In this document: positions 55,376 through 64,000 of the stretch, piece by piece
How the letters are laid out: each line of letters opens with the position of its first letter
Position numbering within the stretch: position 1 is the first letter of the stretch
From: Bacteroidaceae bacterium
GTDB taxonomy: Bacteria > Bacteroidota > Bacteroidia > Bacteroidales > Bacteroidaceae
Direction: 5' to 3'
Assembly (NCBI GenBank): GCA_017483605.1
Contig: JAFUWG010000029.1
Coordinates: 1 to 64,000, forward strand
DNA length: 64,000 nucleotides
Notes under the pieces: generated by a model
The model's input: the letters and a program-made list of their open reading frames with translations, nothing else
Database searches by the model: none
Told to the model about the DNA's origin: nothing
Made by a program: the position numbers and the translations under genes

Positions 55376-55411
55376 GGGGACGCATGGCATACCGCTGTGC
55401 GTCCCCTTTTT
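55376..55411 (+). terminator. Terminator of the 1319-residue protein gene
   Basis: Stem GGGGACGCA / TGCGTCCCC with a 13-nt loop, followed by TTTTT. A second, weaker hairpin (GAGGTG / CACCTC) lies just before it. Confidence 0.88.
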
Positions 55412-55487
55412 CTGTCCCGACCTCCCTGCAACTTCCCCGCCCACCCAACTTTTTTGTGCTCCCAATCCCCCTATCATCCCGAAAAGT

Positions 55488-55518
55488 TTTGATATTCAGC
55501 AGATTCTTGCTACCTTTG
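55488..55518 (+). promoter_or_regulatory. Promoter of the THUMP-like methyltransferase gene
   Basis: TTTG at 55488-55491, a 19-bp spacer and TACCTTTG at 55511-55518, an exact consensus. The ~170-nt leader contains the 109-bp AT-rich palindrome. Confidence 0.82.
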
Positions 55519-55552
55519 CCGCAGAAATGAAGAGGCGGAGGCTCGAAGGGCT

Positions 55553-55661
55553 CTTAAAACTAAAGTTAGATTTTATAAAATTAAACTTAAATTTTATAAA
55601 ATTGAACTTAAATTTATATAAATCTAACTTGAATTTTATAAAATCTAACTTTAGTTTTAAG
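55553..55661. repeat. 109-bp AT-rich palindromic repeat, copy 2
   Basis: Same length and layout as 17855-17963. The outer arms are CTTAAAACTAAAGTTAG and CTAACTTTAGTTTTAAG, perfectly complementary; copy 1 has C..G where this copy has G..C, a compensatory change. It is placed in the 5' leader of the downstream gene. Confidence 0.88.
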
Positions 55662-55696
55662 AATGCTCCGAGTTTCGGCATGAAAGAGACACTGGC

Positions 55697-56926
55697 ATGG
55701 CAACAATGTGGACACCCGATTTACGTGATTTTATACAGCGGCATCTTGACGACGATACTGCCGAACTGCTGTTGGCGGCAAGGAAGTATCCCGACATTGA
55801 TGTGCCTTTTGCGGTGGAGCAAATCGAGGCTCGCAAACGGCTGAAGACGAAGTTGCCGACGTGGTATGCCAATCCTGAACTCATCATGGGCGGACGTATT
55901 CCTGCCGAGCAGTGCAGTTCGGAGGTGACGGCGAGATATAAGCGAAGCATCGTCGAGGGGGAGAGTCTTTGCGACATGACGGGCGGCATGGGCGTTGACT
56001 TCTGGTATCTGTCGGAGGGCATGAAGCGTGCCATCTACACAGAGCGGCAGGAGCGGCTCTGCGAGGTGGCGAAACACAATTTTGAGGCACTGAGCGACGG
56101 GCATCACCCTGTGGCGGAAATCAGGGTGGGGGATGGACAAAAATTGCCCATTCCATCGGTGGAAGTGGTCTATATAGACCCTGCCAGAAGAGCCTCCGAC
56201 GGAAGCCGGGTGTATGCGATGGAAGATTGCGAACCGAACATCATCGACTGGCAGGACGAACTGTTGCGACATGCCCAGACGGTGCTGGTGAAACTTTCGC
56301 CGATGGTGGACATCACCGATGCCCTGCGAAAGTTGCGGCAGGTGACGGATGTCTATGTGGTAGGGGTGAAAAACGAGTGCAAGGAAGTGCTGGTGAAGCA
56401 AAGACCCACCCCAACCCTCCCTGTTGAGGGAGGGAGCGACCCTGCGGGGTGTGTGAGGGTGCATTGTGTGGACTTTCTCGCTTCTTCAACGGTGCAATAT
56501 ACCTTCACTTTCCCCGATGAAATGGCGGAAATGGTGTCGGCGGGAGAAGGGGTGAAGGCATATCTTTATGAACCCGATGTCACCCTGATGAAAGCACGGG
56601 CGTGGGGCAGCCTTTGCCACCGATATGGCATTGCCCAACTCGACCACGAGACCCGTCTGATGACTTCCGACCGTCTCATTCCCGACTTCCCGGGCCGTAT
56701 CTTTGTGGTCGATGAGCAAATCCCTTTCTCCTCCAAAAACCTCAAACGCCTCAAACGGCAAATCCCCCAAGCCAACATCGCCACCCGAAACTTCCCACTC
56801 ACTGCCGACCAACTGCGGAATCGCACCGGCATCAAGGACGGTGGCGAGGTGTACCTCTTCGGGGCGAAAGTGAGGGGAGTGGGTGATTTACTCCTGAGGT
56901 GCCATAAAACCACCACCAACTTTTGA
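55697..56926 (+). CDS. Class I SAM-dependent methyltransferase with THUMP-like domain
   Basis: A 409-residue protein. The N-terminal helical region leads to a Rossmann methyltransferase: motif I SLCDMTGGMGVDFWYLS (about residues 95-110), YTERQERLCEVAKHN, and motif IV VVYIDPARR. The C-terminal part (from about 300) is the THUMP-like domain seen in Bacteroidetes homologs (FPGRIFVVDEQIPFS through DGGEVYLFGAK). It probably modifies RNA; the target is unknown. At residues about 236-255 (KQRPTPTLPVEGGSDPAGCV) a GC-rich palindromic repeat has been inserted in frame. The ATG at 55697 is preferred; a different-frame leader ORF precedes it. Confidence 0.82.
   Translation: MATMWTPDLRDFIQRHLDDDTAELLLAARKYPDIDVPFAVEQIEARKRLKTKLPTWYANPELIMGGRIPAEQCSSEVTARYKRSIVEGESLCDMTGGMGVDFWYLSEGMKRAIYTERQERLCEVAKHNFEALSDGHHPVAEIRVGDGQKLPIPSVEVVYIDPARRASDGSRVYAMEDCEPNIIDWQDELLRHAQTVLVKLSPMVDITDALRKLRQVTDVYVVGVKNECKEVLVKQRPTPTLPVEGGSDPAGCVRVHCVDFLASSTVQYTFTFPDEMAEMVSAGEGVKAYLYEPDVTLMKARAWGSLCHRYGIAQLDHETRLMTSDRLIPDFPGRIFVVDEQIPFSSKNLKRLKRQIPQANIATRNFPLTADQLRNRTGIKDGGEVYLFGAKVRGVGDLLLRCHKTTTNF
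56402..56461. repeat. REP-like GC-rich palindrome inside a coding sequence
   Basis: Inner hairpin CCCTCCCT-GTTG-AGGGAGGG (56415-56434) flanked by CACCCC (56408-56413) and GGGGTG (56446-56451). It is translated in frame by the methyltransferase gene. Its composition (Pro/Gly codons) differs from the surrounding domain. Confidence 0.7.
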
Positions 56927-56954
56927 TAAAATCAAAAAATTTTCCGTACCTTTG
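56922..56954 (+). promoter_or_regulatory. Promoter of the U32 peptidase gene
   Basis: TTTG at 56922-56925, a 21-bp spacer and TACCTTTG at 56947-56954. The start codon begins at 56960, so the transcript would have almost no leader. Confidence 0.82.
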
Positions 56955-56959
56955 CACAC

Positions 56960-58216
56960 ATGAAACGTTCTGATTTTGAAATCATGGCTCCTGTGGGCAG
57001 TCGCGAGAGTTTGGCGGTAGCCATCAAGGCGGGGGCTAATTCGGTATATTTTGGCATCGGGAAGTTGAACATGCGAAGCCACAGTGCCAACGACTTCACG
57101 GTGGATGACCTGCGGGAGATTGCGGCGGTGTGTCACGAGCACGGGTTGCAGTCTTACCTGACGGTGAACACGATTATCTATGGCGAAGACATCCCGACGA
57201 TGCACGAAATTGTGGATGCGGCGAAGGAGGCAAACATCTCGGCGGTGATTGCCAGCGATGTGGCGGTGATGACCTACTGCCGACAGGTGGGGCAGGAGGT
57301 GCATCTGAGCACGCAGTTGAACATCTCCAACATTGAGGCATTGAAATTCTATGCCCAGTTTGCCGATGTGGTGGTGCTGGCAAGAGAACTGAACATGTGG
57401 CAGGTGCGGGACATTTATCGGCAGATTGTGGAGCAGGACATTCGGGGTCCGAAGGGGGAGTTGATTCGCATCGAGATGTTCTGCCACGGGGCTTTGTGCA
57501 TGGCGATTAGCGGCAAGTGCTACCTCTCGTTGCAGAATGCGGGACGAAGTGCCAATCGGGGCGAGTGCGTGCAGATATGCCGCCGTGGCTATGAGGTGAC
57601 AGACCTCGAGACGGGAACGCAGTTGGCGATTGACAATAAGTACATCATGTCACCTCGCGACCTGAAGACGATACGGTTTATCGATGTGATGATGAACGCC
57701 GGTGTGCGTGTGCTGAAGATTGAGGGTCGTGCCAGAGGACCAGAATACGTATATACAGTGGTGAAGGCATACGACGAAGCCATTCAGTCGGTGCTCGACC
57801 ATACGTTCACCGAGGAGAAGAAAGATGAATGGGACCGTCAACTTGCAACCGTGTTCAACCGCGGCTTTTGGGATGGCTATTACCAGGGGCAAAAACTGGG
57901 CGAGTGGTGCGAGGTGTACGGCAGTCGGGCAACGGAGAAGAAGGTGTATGTGGGCAAGTGCATGAAGTATTTCTCGAAGATTGGCGTGGCTGAATTCCTG
58001 ATTGAGAATGTGGACTTGCACGTGGGCGACAAGATATTGGTGACGGGCACGACGACAGGAGCACTCATCCAGTCCTGTGATGAAATCCGCTTCGACCTCG
58101 AACCGGTACAGACAGCCACCCGAGGGCAACACATCAGCATCAAGGTGAACGACCGAGTGCGGGTGAACGACAAACTTTATGTGCTGGAACCTGCCGACCG
58201 ATTGACACAACAATAA
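56960..58216 (+). CDS. U32 family peptidase / RNA-hydroxylation type protein
   Basis: A 418-residue U32 family protein: MKRSDFEIMAPVGSRESLAV at the start, YFGIGKLNMRSHSANDF, and the U32 signature region FCHGALCMAISGKCYLS with CVQICRRGY carrying conserved cysteines. Family members include collagenase-like PrtC and the RNA-modification proteins RlhA/TrhP; the Cys pattern fits the latter group, so tRNA or rRNA hydroxylation is the favoured role (inference). The -7 box ends only 5 bp before the ATG, suggesting a leaderless mRNA. The MG-like secreted protein gene follows 11 bp downstream. Confidence 0.88.
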   Translation: MKRSDFEIMAPVGSRESLAVAIKAGANSVYFGIGKLNMRSHSANDFTVDDLREIAAVCHEHGLQSYLTVNTIIYGEDIPTMHEIVDAAKEANISAVIASDVAVMTYCRQVGQEVHLSTQLNISNIEALKFYAQFADVVVLARELNMWQVRDIYRQIVEQDIRGPKGELIRIEMFCHGALCMAISGKCYLSLQNAGRSANRGECVQICRRGYEVTDLETGTQLAIDNKYIMSPRDLKTIRFIDVMMNAGVRVLKIEGRARGPEYVYTVVKAYDEAIQSVLDHTFTEEKKDEWDRQLATVFNRGFWDGYYQGQKLGEWCEVYGSRATEKKVYVGKCMKYFSKIGVAEFLIENVDLHVGDKILVTGTTTGALIQSCDEIRFDLEPVQTATRGQHISIKVNDRVRVNDKLYVLEPADRLTQQ

Positions 58217-58227
58217 AAATAAGACCA

Positions 58228-60996
58228 ATGAAACGACTTTTACTCACCTCCATCCTTTGTTGGGTTGCTGTTGCCGGTGTGATGGCACAAGAAAACAGCG
58301 ACTTGGCAGGCATTCTCTCCTACATGAAGCGGGCGATGATGTTTTCCCAAGCCATGCCGCAGGAGAAGGTGTACCTGCATTTCGACAACACGGGGTATTT
58401 CAAGGGTGAAACCATCTGGTTCAAAGGCTATGTGGTGAGGGCGGACAATGGCAAACCCACCGACATGAGTGCCGTGTTGTACGTGGAGTTGGTGAACCCT
58501 TCGGGCGATGTGGTGGAAACACGGAAACTGCCCATTCAGAACGGTACGGCATACGGTGACATCCGACTGGACAGCCTTTACACGACCGGGTTTTATGAAG
58601 TTCGTGCTTACACTCGCTATATGACCAACTGGGGCAATGGAGGCATCTTCTCGCGGGTCTTCCCTGTGTTCAGGGCACCCTCGAGAGAAGGCGATTACTC
58701 CAAGATGGTGATGGATGATTTTGGCTATCGAAAGCGACTCCCCAATGTCCGAATGAAGGACGAACTGAACGACACGCAGAACGGTTTGCGGGTGCAATTC
58801 TATCCCGAAGGGGGCAAACTGATCAAGGGGCTTCCCAACCGTGTGGCTTTCTTGGCGATGGACAAAACAGGGGCTTCCCTCGAAACCAACGGTGCCCTAC
58901 TGGACGATAAAAAGCAGGAAATCAGTATGGTCAGCACCATCCGGGAGGGTAGGGGAATATTCGAGGTAAAACCTGACGGAAAAGCCAAATATCTTCGTTT
59001 AGCGGACCGAAAGGGTCGGCAGCACGACATCCTCCTTCCCGATGCCGAGGAAGAAGGCCTGGCAATGCAACTGAACACGCTGAAAGACGAAACCATCGAG
59101 GCGACCATTTATGCCACCCCTTCCCTGCAAGGGAGACTCTTGGGTTACACCCTCATCCACAACGGCAAGGTGCTTCAGGCAGACACCGTCTATGCAGAAC
59201 CTGCCATGATGCTGCCCTTCGACCGTCCTTCGCTGCCAGCAGGCGTGAGTCAACTCACTTTCTTCACTGCCGACGGACACATCCAGACAGAACGTCAATT
59301 TTTCATCTGTCCACAAGGAGGCGATGCCGACACCATCCGTTTTTCTTCCCCACAGGCATTCCCCAAACCCTGCAAGAAAGTGACGGTCAACATTCAGGCA
59401 CAGCCTAACAGCAGCCTCTCTTTCTCTGCCATCGATGCCGCCACCATGACCAACGGCCGTGAAGGAAACGCCCTCACATGGCTCTTGCTGTCGAGCGACA
59501 TCAAGGGATACATCGCCGACCCCGGCTATTACTTCGAGAGCGATGACCGCGACCATCGCCGAGCCGCCGACCTGCTCATGATGGTGCAAGGCTGGCGACG
59601 TTACGACTGGGCACTTATGGCAAATGCTATCCCACAGAACGAGGGCTACACCCTCTTCAACGACACGACCGCCCACTTCACCCAACCCATCGAAGACCAA
59701 CTTTATGTTTTCGGCACGCTCGGTCAGAAGCGGAAACGCAACACCACCGACGGGGTTGACCTCTCCATGTACTTCTACAATCAGCAGGGACAGCACCTCG
59801 AAGGAACCACCGTGACCGACTCGGCGGGCAACTATGCCTTTGCCTTGCCCAACATCGACGGCGAATGGAAACTCATCATCAACACCCAAAAGGACGATAA
59901 GGATGCCAACTACTTCGTGGGCATCGATCGCCATTTTTCTCCGTTGCGTCGCTGGCTTTCACCCGACGAGACCCAGACCATCGACCTGCTCCGTCCCAAC
60001 CTCTTCAACACCGATGCCTCCAAGAAAGCCGCTGCCGAAGAGCACGAATACATCCCCATTCAGCGGCGGGAACACGTGCTGCCAACCGTTGTGGTCAAAG
60101 CCCGCCGACGCATCTTCGAGGGAGCCCGAGCCGCATGGGAATCTGAGACACAAGGACAGCGATACGCCTCCCTCTACTACAATGCCGACACCGATGCCGA
60201 TATGTTTGCCGACCAAGGCAGGCAGGTGCCAGGGTTCTACGAGTGGCTCCACTTTCGCAATCCCTTCTTCGGAGGCAAGGACGAAGAGTATGCCACCACC
60301 GAGAGTGCTGCAGCCGACGAGGCTGATGCCGCCATGGCAGGTGACCGAACAGCCACTTTGGGCGACATGACAGGTGGCCTGATGAACGAACTGGACATGG
60401 CACAACAGTCGGAAATGGAAGACATCGACGACCCCTTCGCTGGCATGGCTTTCGAAACCACAGCCAAGCAGCATCGCATCTCCGTTGATGGATTAGGCTA
60501 CAAAAACCGTCCCATTGTTTGGATTCTCAACAATGCCTACGGAGCCATCACCCACCTTGGCAGCACCAAGTTCGAGGGCTTCGATGTCCACTCACCCTCC
60601 ACTGAAGATATGCCCGTCTTCATCGACGAAATCAAAGCCGTCTATGTGACAGAGGATGCGAATGCCTACACACGTTACCTCTCTACCCGGCCAACCATTC
60701 CCAATCCTATCACGGTGTTCATCTATACACACAATACCTTCCAGACGAAGCAAAAAGGTCTCCGCAACACCTACTTCCAAGGCTACAACAAGCCTTCCAC
60801 CTTCGAGATGGACGACTACACCGCCCTTCCCCCGATGGAAGACTATCGTCGTACCCTCTTCTGGGCACCCGACGTGAAGACCGACACCCAAGGCAATGCC
60901 ACCGTCGAGTTCTTCAACAACTCGTCCTGCCACGAGATGTACATCTCCTGCGAAGGCATGACACCCGAAGGAAAAATGATGGTAAATGAAGAATGA
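58228..60996 (+). CDS. Secreted alpha-2-macroglobulin-like (MG2-domain) protein
   Basis: A 922-residue protein with a signal peptide (MKRLLLTSILCWVAVAGVMA). The N-terminal part has the macroglobulin-type motif EKVYLHFDNTGYFKGETIWF followed by MG-like beta domains (YVVRADNGKPTDMSAVLYVE). A carboxypeptidase-regulatory-like fold is around 490-560 (GTTVTDSAGNYAFALPN). The C-terminal third has a TonB-plug-like segment (RPIVWILNNAYG, DEIKAVYV) and ends with RTLFWAPDVKTDTQGNATVE. Such proteins are common in Bacteroidetes; the function is unknown. No thioester motif is visible. It is 11 bp after the U32 gene and overlaps a possible start of the NupG-type gene. Confidence 0.78.
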   Translation: MKRLLLTSILCWVAVAGVMAQENSDLAGILSYMKRAMMFSQAMPQEKVYLHFDNTGYFKGETIWFKGYVVRADNGKPTDMSAVLYVELVNPSGDVVETRKLPIQNGTAYGDIRLDSLYTTGFYEVRAYTRYMTNWGNGGIFSRVFPVFRAPSREGDYSKMVMDDFGYRKRLPNVRMKDELNDTQNGLRVQFYPEGGKLIKGLPNRVAFLAMDKTGASLETNGALLDDKKQEISMVSTIREGRGIFEVKPDGKAKYLRLADRKGRQHDILLPDAEEEGLAMQLNTLKDETIEATIYATPSLQGRLLGYTLIHNGKVLQADTVYAEPAMMLPFDRPSLPAGVSQLTFFTADGHIQTERQFFICPQGGDADTIRFSSPQAFPKPCKKVTVNIQAQPNSSLSFSAIDAATMTNGREGNALTWLLLSSDIKGYIADPGYYFESDDRDHRRAADLLMMVQGWRRYDWALMANAIPQNEGYTLFNDTTAHFTQPIEDQLYVFGTLGQKRKRNTTDGVDLSMYFYNQQGQHLEGTTVTDSAGNYAFALPNIDGEWKLIINTQKDDKDANYFVGIDRHFSPLRRWLSPDETQTIDLLRPNLFNTDASKKAAAEEHEYIPIQRREHVLPTVVVKARRRIFEGARAAWESETQGQRYASLYYNADTDADMFADQGRQVPGFYEWLHFRNPFFGGKDEEYATTESAAADEADAAMAGDRTATLGDMTGGLMNELDMAQQSEMEDIDDPFAGMAFETTAKQHRISVDGLGYKNRPIVWILNNAYGAITHLGSTKFEGFDVHSPSTEDMPVFIDEIKAVYVTEDANAYTRYLSTRPTIPNPITVFIYTHNTFQTKQKGLRNTYFQGYNKPSTFEMDDYTALPPMEDYRRTLFWAPDVKTDTQGNATVEFFNNSSCHEMYISCEGMTPEGKMMVNEE

Positions 60997-61028
60997 ACTT
61001 GCAAACTCAAAAACTCAAAAATTCAACC
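60997..61028 (+). repeat. Octamer tandem repeat before the NupG-type gene
   Basis: Units ACTTGCAA, ACTCAAAA, ACTCAAAA, ATTCAACC, ending 3 bp before the ATG at 61032. The first three match the array before the 52-residue lipoprotein gene at 23 of 24 positions. Confidence 0.85.
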
Positions 61029-61031
61029 GAT

Positions 61032-62309
61032 ATGAAAAATATGCGTCTCCGCCTCATCATCATGAACTTTCTCGAGTTCGCAGCATGGGGCTCTTACCTC
61101 ACCTCTATGGGGGCTTACCTCTCCAAAGCAGGACTGGGCACCGACATCGGCAACTACTACGCCATGCAGGGTGTCGTTTCCATCTTTATGCCAGCCATCA
61201 TGGGCATCATTGCCGACCGTTGGGTGCAGGCACAACGACTGCTCTCCTTCTGTCACTTCATGGCGGCGGTCTTCATGGGACTCAGCGCGTGGGTCGGGCT
61301 TTCTGCTCTTGCCAATGGCACACAAGTAGATGGCACCGTGATGTTTGCCTTCTATTCCCTCAGCGTCGCGTTCTACATGCCAACGCTCGCGCTCTCCAAC
61401 TCTGTGGCTTACACCTCGCTCGACAAGGCTGGGCTCGACACCGTCAAAGCCTTCCCGCCCATCCGCGTGTTTGGCACCATCGGCTTTATTTGTGCCATGC
61501 TCTTCGTCGATTTCACGGGCTATCAGAACACCTCCATGCAGTTCGTCGTGTCAGGAGCCATCAGCATTGCCCTTGCTGCCTACGCTCTCACGTTGCCTAC
61601 CTGTCCTGTCGAACGCAACAACGCCAGCCAATCCATCGCTGAAGCCTTTGGACTCAAGGCGTTCACCCTTTTCCGCGACAAGAAGATGGCATTCTTCTTC
61701 ATCTTCTCCTTTCTGCTGGGCGTTTCCCTCCAGATAACCAACGGCTATGCCAACCCCTACATCCAGTCCTTTGGCGAAAATCCTGAATATCAGGGACTCT
61801 TCTTCGTCACCCACAGCAACCTGCTCGTCTCCCTCTCCCAGATGTCTGAGACCCTCTGCATCCTGCTCATTCCGTTCTTCCTCAAGCGATATGGCATCAA
61901 GAAGGTCATGCTCATCGCCATGTTTGCATGGGTGCTCCGCTTCGGCTTCTTCGGTCTTGGCAATCCGGGCGACGGTGTGTGGCTCTTCATTCTCAGTTGC
62001 ATCGTTTATGGTGTGGCGTTCGACTTCTTCAACGTCTCAGGCTCCCTCTTCGTCGATAAAGAGACTGACATCACCATGCGTTCCTCCGCACAGGGACTCT
62101 TCATCCTCATGACCAACGGACTCGGAGCCACCATCGGCTCCCTCGCCGCCAAAGCCATTATCAACCACTTCGTCTTTGCTGAAGGCCTCACCCTCGCTCA
62201 GCAGGCACAGGGCTGGCAGACCTCGTGGTATATCTTCTCAGGCTACGCACTGGTCGTTGCCATTGCCTTCGCCATCCTGTTCGAATATAAACACGTGAGA
62301 GAATCATGA
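61032..62309 (+). CDS. NupG-type nucleoside:H+ symporter (MFS)
   Basis: A 425-residue inner-membrane permease with 12 predicted helices. It resembles the nucleoside:H+ symporter (NupG/XapB) family: [20 protein letters not shown] at the N-terminus, [16 protein letters not shown] in the first loop, and [15 protein letters not shown] in the C-terminal half. The frame is also open from an ATG at 60993 that overlaps the previous stop, but those 13 codons are the octamer repeat, so MKNMRLRL is preferred. Its stop overlaps ruvB by ATGA. Confidence 0.9.
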   Translation: MKNMRLRLIIMNFLEFAAWGSYLTSMGAYLSKAGLGTDIGNYYAMQGVVSIFMPAIMGIIADRWVQAQRLLSFCHFMAAVFMGLSAWVGLSALANGTQVDGTVMFAFYSLSVAFYMPTLALSNSVAYTSLDKAGLDTVKAFPPIRVFGTIGFICAMLFVDFTGYQNTSMQFVVSGAISIALAAYALTLPTCPVERNNASQSIAEAFGLKAFTLFRDKKMAFFFIFSFLLGVSLQITNGYANPYIQSFGENPEYQGLFFVTHSNLLVSLSQMSETLCILLIPFFLKRYGIKKVMLIAMFAWVLRFGFFGLGNPGDGVWLFILSCIVYGVAFDFFNVSGSLFVDKETDITMRSSAQGLFILMTNGLGATIGSLAAKAIINHFVFAEGLTLAQQAQGWQTSWYIFSGYALVVAIAFAILFEYKHVRES

Positions 62310-63349
62310 CAGACGAAACTTTCGACATCAGAGAACAACGCACCACCAAGGACAAGGACTTTGAGAATGCCCTTCGTCCCCTCCGCTTTGAGGATTTCAG
62401 CGGGCAGACCAAAGTGGTGGAGAACCTTAGCGTCTTTGTCGAGGCAGCCCGTTTCCGTGGCGAGCCTCTCGACCACACCCTTCTGCATGGCCCTCCAGGA
62501 CTGGGCAAGACGACCCTTTCCAACATCATCGCCAACGAACTCGGCGTGGGCTTCAAGGTCACTTCGGGCCCCGTGCTCGACAAGCCTGGCGACCTCGCTG
62601 GCATCCTCACCTCGCTGGAGGAGAACGATGTGCTCTTCATCGACGAAATCCACCGCCTCTCCCCCGTGGTGGAGGAGTACCTCTATTCGGCGATGGAGGA
62701 CTATCGCATCGACATTATGATAGACAAGGGGCCTTCCGCTCGTTCCATCCAGATAGACCTCAATCCCTTCACCCTTGTGGGGGCAACCACTCGTAGCGGA
62801 CTTCTCACCGCCCCTCTCCGTGCTCGCTTCGGCATCAACCTTCACCTCGAATACTACGATGCCGACGTGCTCACCAAGATTATTCTCCGCTCCGCCCACT
62901 TGCTCGGCATCCCCTGCGAGTTCGATGCTGCTGCCGAGATTGCGGGACGTTCACGCGGCACACCTCGTATCGCCAACGCTCTTCTGCGTCGAGTGCGAGA
63001 CTTTGCCCAGGTGAAAGGCAACGGCACCATCGACCTCTCCATTGCCCACATGGCACTCGAAGCCCTCAACATCGACCGCTTCGGGCTCGACGAAATCGAT
63101 AACAAAATCCTGCTCACCATCATCGACAAGTTCCGTGGAGGCCCCGTCGGTGTCGGCACCATCGCCACCGCCATTGGCGAAGACACAGGCACCTTGGAGG
63201 AGGTCTATGAACCTTTCCTCATCAAAGAAGGCTTCATCAAGCGCACTCCGCGCGGCCGCGAAGTCACCGAACTTGCCTATCGCCACCTTGGGCGAAGCCC
63301 GTGGGTCAACCCTAAGGACAGCAGCGGGATGGGAAACTTGTTTGAGTGA
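62306..63349 (+). CDS. ruvB: Holliday junction branch migration ATPase RuvB
   Basis: A 347-residue AAA+ motor that drives RuvA-bound Holliday junctions. Motifs: [11 protein letters not shown], Walker [14 protein letters not shown], Walker [11 protein letters not shown], sensor 1 LVGATTRSG, the arginine finger region [14 protein letters not shown], and the C-terminal winged helix with [18 protein letters not shown]. Length is typical. Its last 38 bp overlap the convergent sirtuin gene. Confidence 0.97.
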   Translation: MTDETFDIREQRTTKDKDFENALRPLRFEDFSGQTKVVENLSVFVEAARFRGEPLDHTLLHGPPGLGKTTLSNIIANELGVGFKVTSGPVLDKPGDLAGILTSLEENDVLFIDEIHRLSPVVEEYLYSAMEDYRIDIMIDKGPSARSIQIDLNPFTLVGATTRSGLLTAPLRARFGINLHLEYYDADVLTKIILRSAHLLGIPCEFDAAAEIAGRSRGTPRIANALLRRVRDFAQVKGNGTIDLSIAHMALEALNIDRFGLDEIDNKILLTIIDKFRGGPVGVGTIATAIGEDTGTLEEVYEPFLIKEGFIKRTPRGREVTELAYRHLGRSPWVNPKDSSGMGNLFE

Positions 63350-64000
63350 AGGCGATGAAATTCTTCACCTCCGGAGTCATCAACTGTGGATAGTCACGGT
63401 TCATCCGCACCAGCGTCGTGTGAGGAAACTGAGCCGCCATCCGTTCGAAAGGAAAGCGGATGATGCTGGGAGTGTTGAAGCCAACACCCAGTTCGAGCAG
63501 CAGCAGGTGCCCCGTGCGTGCTTTTTCCACAAACTCGCTGTAGCGTTCGGCTTGCCGATGCCAGTACTCATCCTCCACGAAAGTGTCGTCGCAACGGAGG
63601 TTGGGGCTCATCAGTTCGCCCGTCTCCGGCACACGAGGCACCAGTTCCGAGGGGATGCGGCAGTCGTGGATGGCAGGAAGGGCTTTCTCCACCCATTCCT
63701 GATTATGATAGAGCACTTGCGGCTCTCCGCTTCGAGGCTGCAAGTAGGCATAGTCGCCCTGCACGGCAAAGAGACGCTCCGTGTCGAATCCTGCCTTCTC
63801 GAACTGCCCGTCCACATTGGTGGTGATGACGAAATAGTCCTTCCCCTCCACCCATTGCAGCAAATCCTTGTAGAGTGCCTTCGCCTCAGGGCGGTAGCGG
63901 GCAAACCAGATGTGCTTTGCCCAATAGGCCCAACGCTCCTCCTCCGTCTCGAAGGGATAGAACGAGGAGGAATAGAGGTCGGTGATGCCGTACTTCTCTA
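63312..64000 (-). CDS. Sir2 family protein, C-terminal part (partial)
   Basis: The frame enters from the right edge and stops at 63312; about 229 codons are visible (from [20 protein letters not shown]). It belongs to the bacterial Sir2-like group with [20 protein letters not shown] and [11 protein letters not shown] followed by [20 protein letters not shown] and [17 protein letters not shown]. The N-terminal NAD-binding GAGxS motif lies outside the window. The zinc-binding cysteines expected after GDYxxxQ and near PKCPxCG are replaced (QPRSGEPQ and VPETGEL), so the zinc module looks lost. The substrate is unknown. Confidence 0.78.
   Translation of the reverse strand, partial: EKYGITDLYSSSFYPFETEEERWAYWAKHIWFARYRPEAKALYKDLLQWVEGKDYFVITTNVDGQFEKAGFDTERLFAVQGDYAYLQPRSGEPQVLYHNQEWVEKALPAIHDCRIPSELVPRVPETGELMSPNLRCDDTFVEDEYWHRQAERYSEFVEKARTGHLLLLELGVGFNTPSIIRFPFERMAAQFPHTTLVRMNRDYPQLMTPEVKNFIAFTQTSFPSRCCP

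Noticed and set aside
55496-55681. Periodic Lys/Phe-rich 61-codon minus-strand frame
   Set aside because: It is just the translation of the AT-rich 109-bp palindrome.

Overview
The window looks like chromosomal DNA from a member of the Bacteroidales, most likely Prevotellaceae. Evidence: at least eleven promoters fit the Bacteroidetes consensus TTTG-N19-21-TAnnTTTG; there are type IX secretion (T9SS) tails, an S46 dipeptidyl peptidase, DUF4271 and DUF4861 proteins, a BspA-type leucine-rich repeat protein, and the cluster mnmG-apt-uvrC-dtd-deoC. No tRNA, rRNA, CRISPR array, transposase or prophage gene was seen. It is mostly housekeeping sequence with unusually rich intergenic structure.

Layout. 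1-2.5 kb: accessory segment with a partial gene, a BspA-like two-gene unit, a 38-residue ORF with its own terminator, and a small HTH regulator behind a strongly structured RNA leader. 2.5-6.6 kb: ribD, a small conserved protein, a 660-bp gene-free region and groES-groEL. 6.7-10 kb: three envelope or secreted proteins. 10.1-12.8 kb: cysE and an RlmL-type RNA methyltransferase. 12.7-17.3 kb (minus strand): SAM-II-type riboswitch, metK, DUF4271 protein, hemD, rnpA, yidD, tatD. 17.5-20.8 kb: a 52-residue lipoprotein, intergenic repeats and a T9SS-secreted putative metallopeptidase. 20.9-29.4 kb (minus): topA-aroK-speA-flippase-DPP7. 29.5-33 kb: Na/Pi cotransporter and a PhoB/PhoR-like two-component pair. 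33-40 kb: lgt, ychF, a glutaminyl-cyclase-like lipoprotein, sufE, an MsbA-like ABC exporter, dprA and a thioesterase. 40.3-51.2 kb: a secreted EEP-family phosphatase or nuclease, polA, polyprenyl synthase, deoC, dtd, uvrC, apt and mnmG, with two consensus parS sites around apt. 51.4-64 kb: a 1319-residue T9SS surface protein, a THUMP-like methyltransferase, a U32 peptidase, an alpha-2-macroglobulin-like protein, a NupG-type transporter, ruvB and a partial sirtuin.

The most unusual content is non-coding: (1) three copies of a ~139-bp element built from nested palindromes, each sitting in the same orientation at or just after the 3' end of a gene; (2) two 109-bp AT-rich palindromes with compensatory changes; (3) a ~220-nt structured RNA ending in a terminator directly before the HTH gene; (4) arrays of 8-10-bp tandem units placed directly before start codons; (5) short palindromic insertions inside two reading frames; (6) paired parS sites. 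The window may lie in the origin-proximal part of the chromosome (parS, mnmG), but no dnaA is present.
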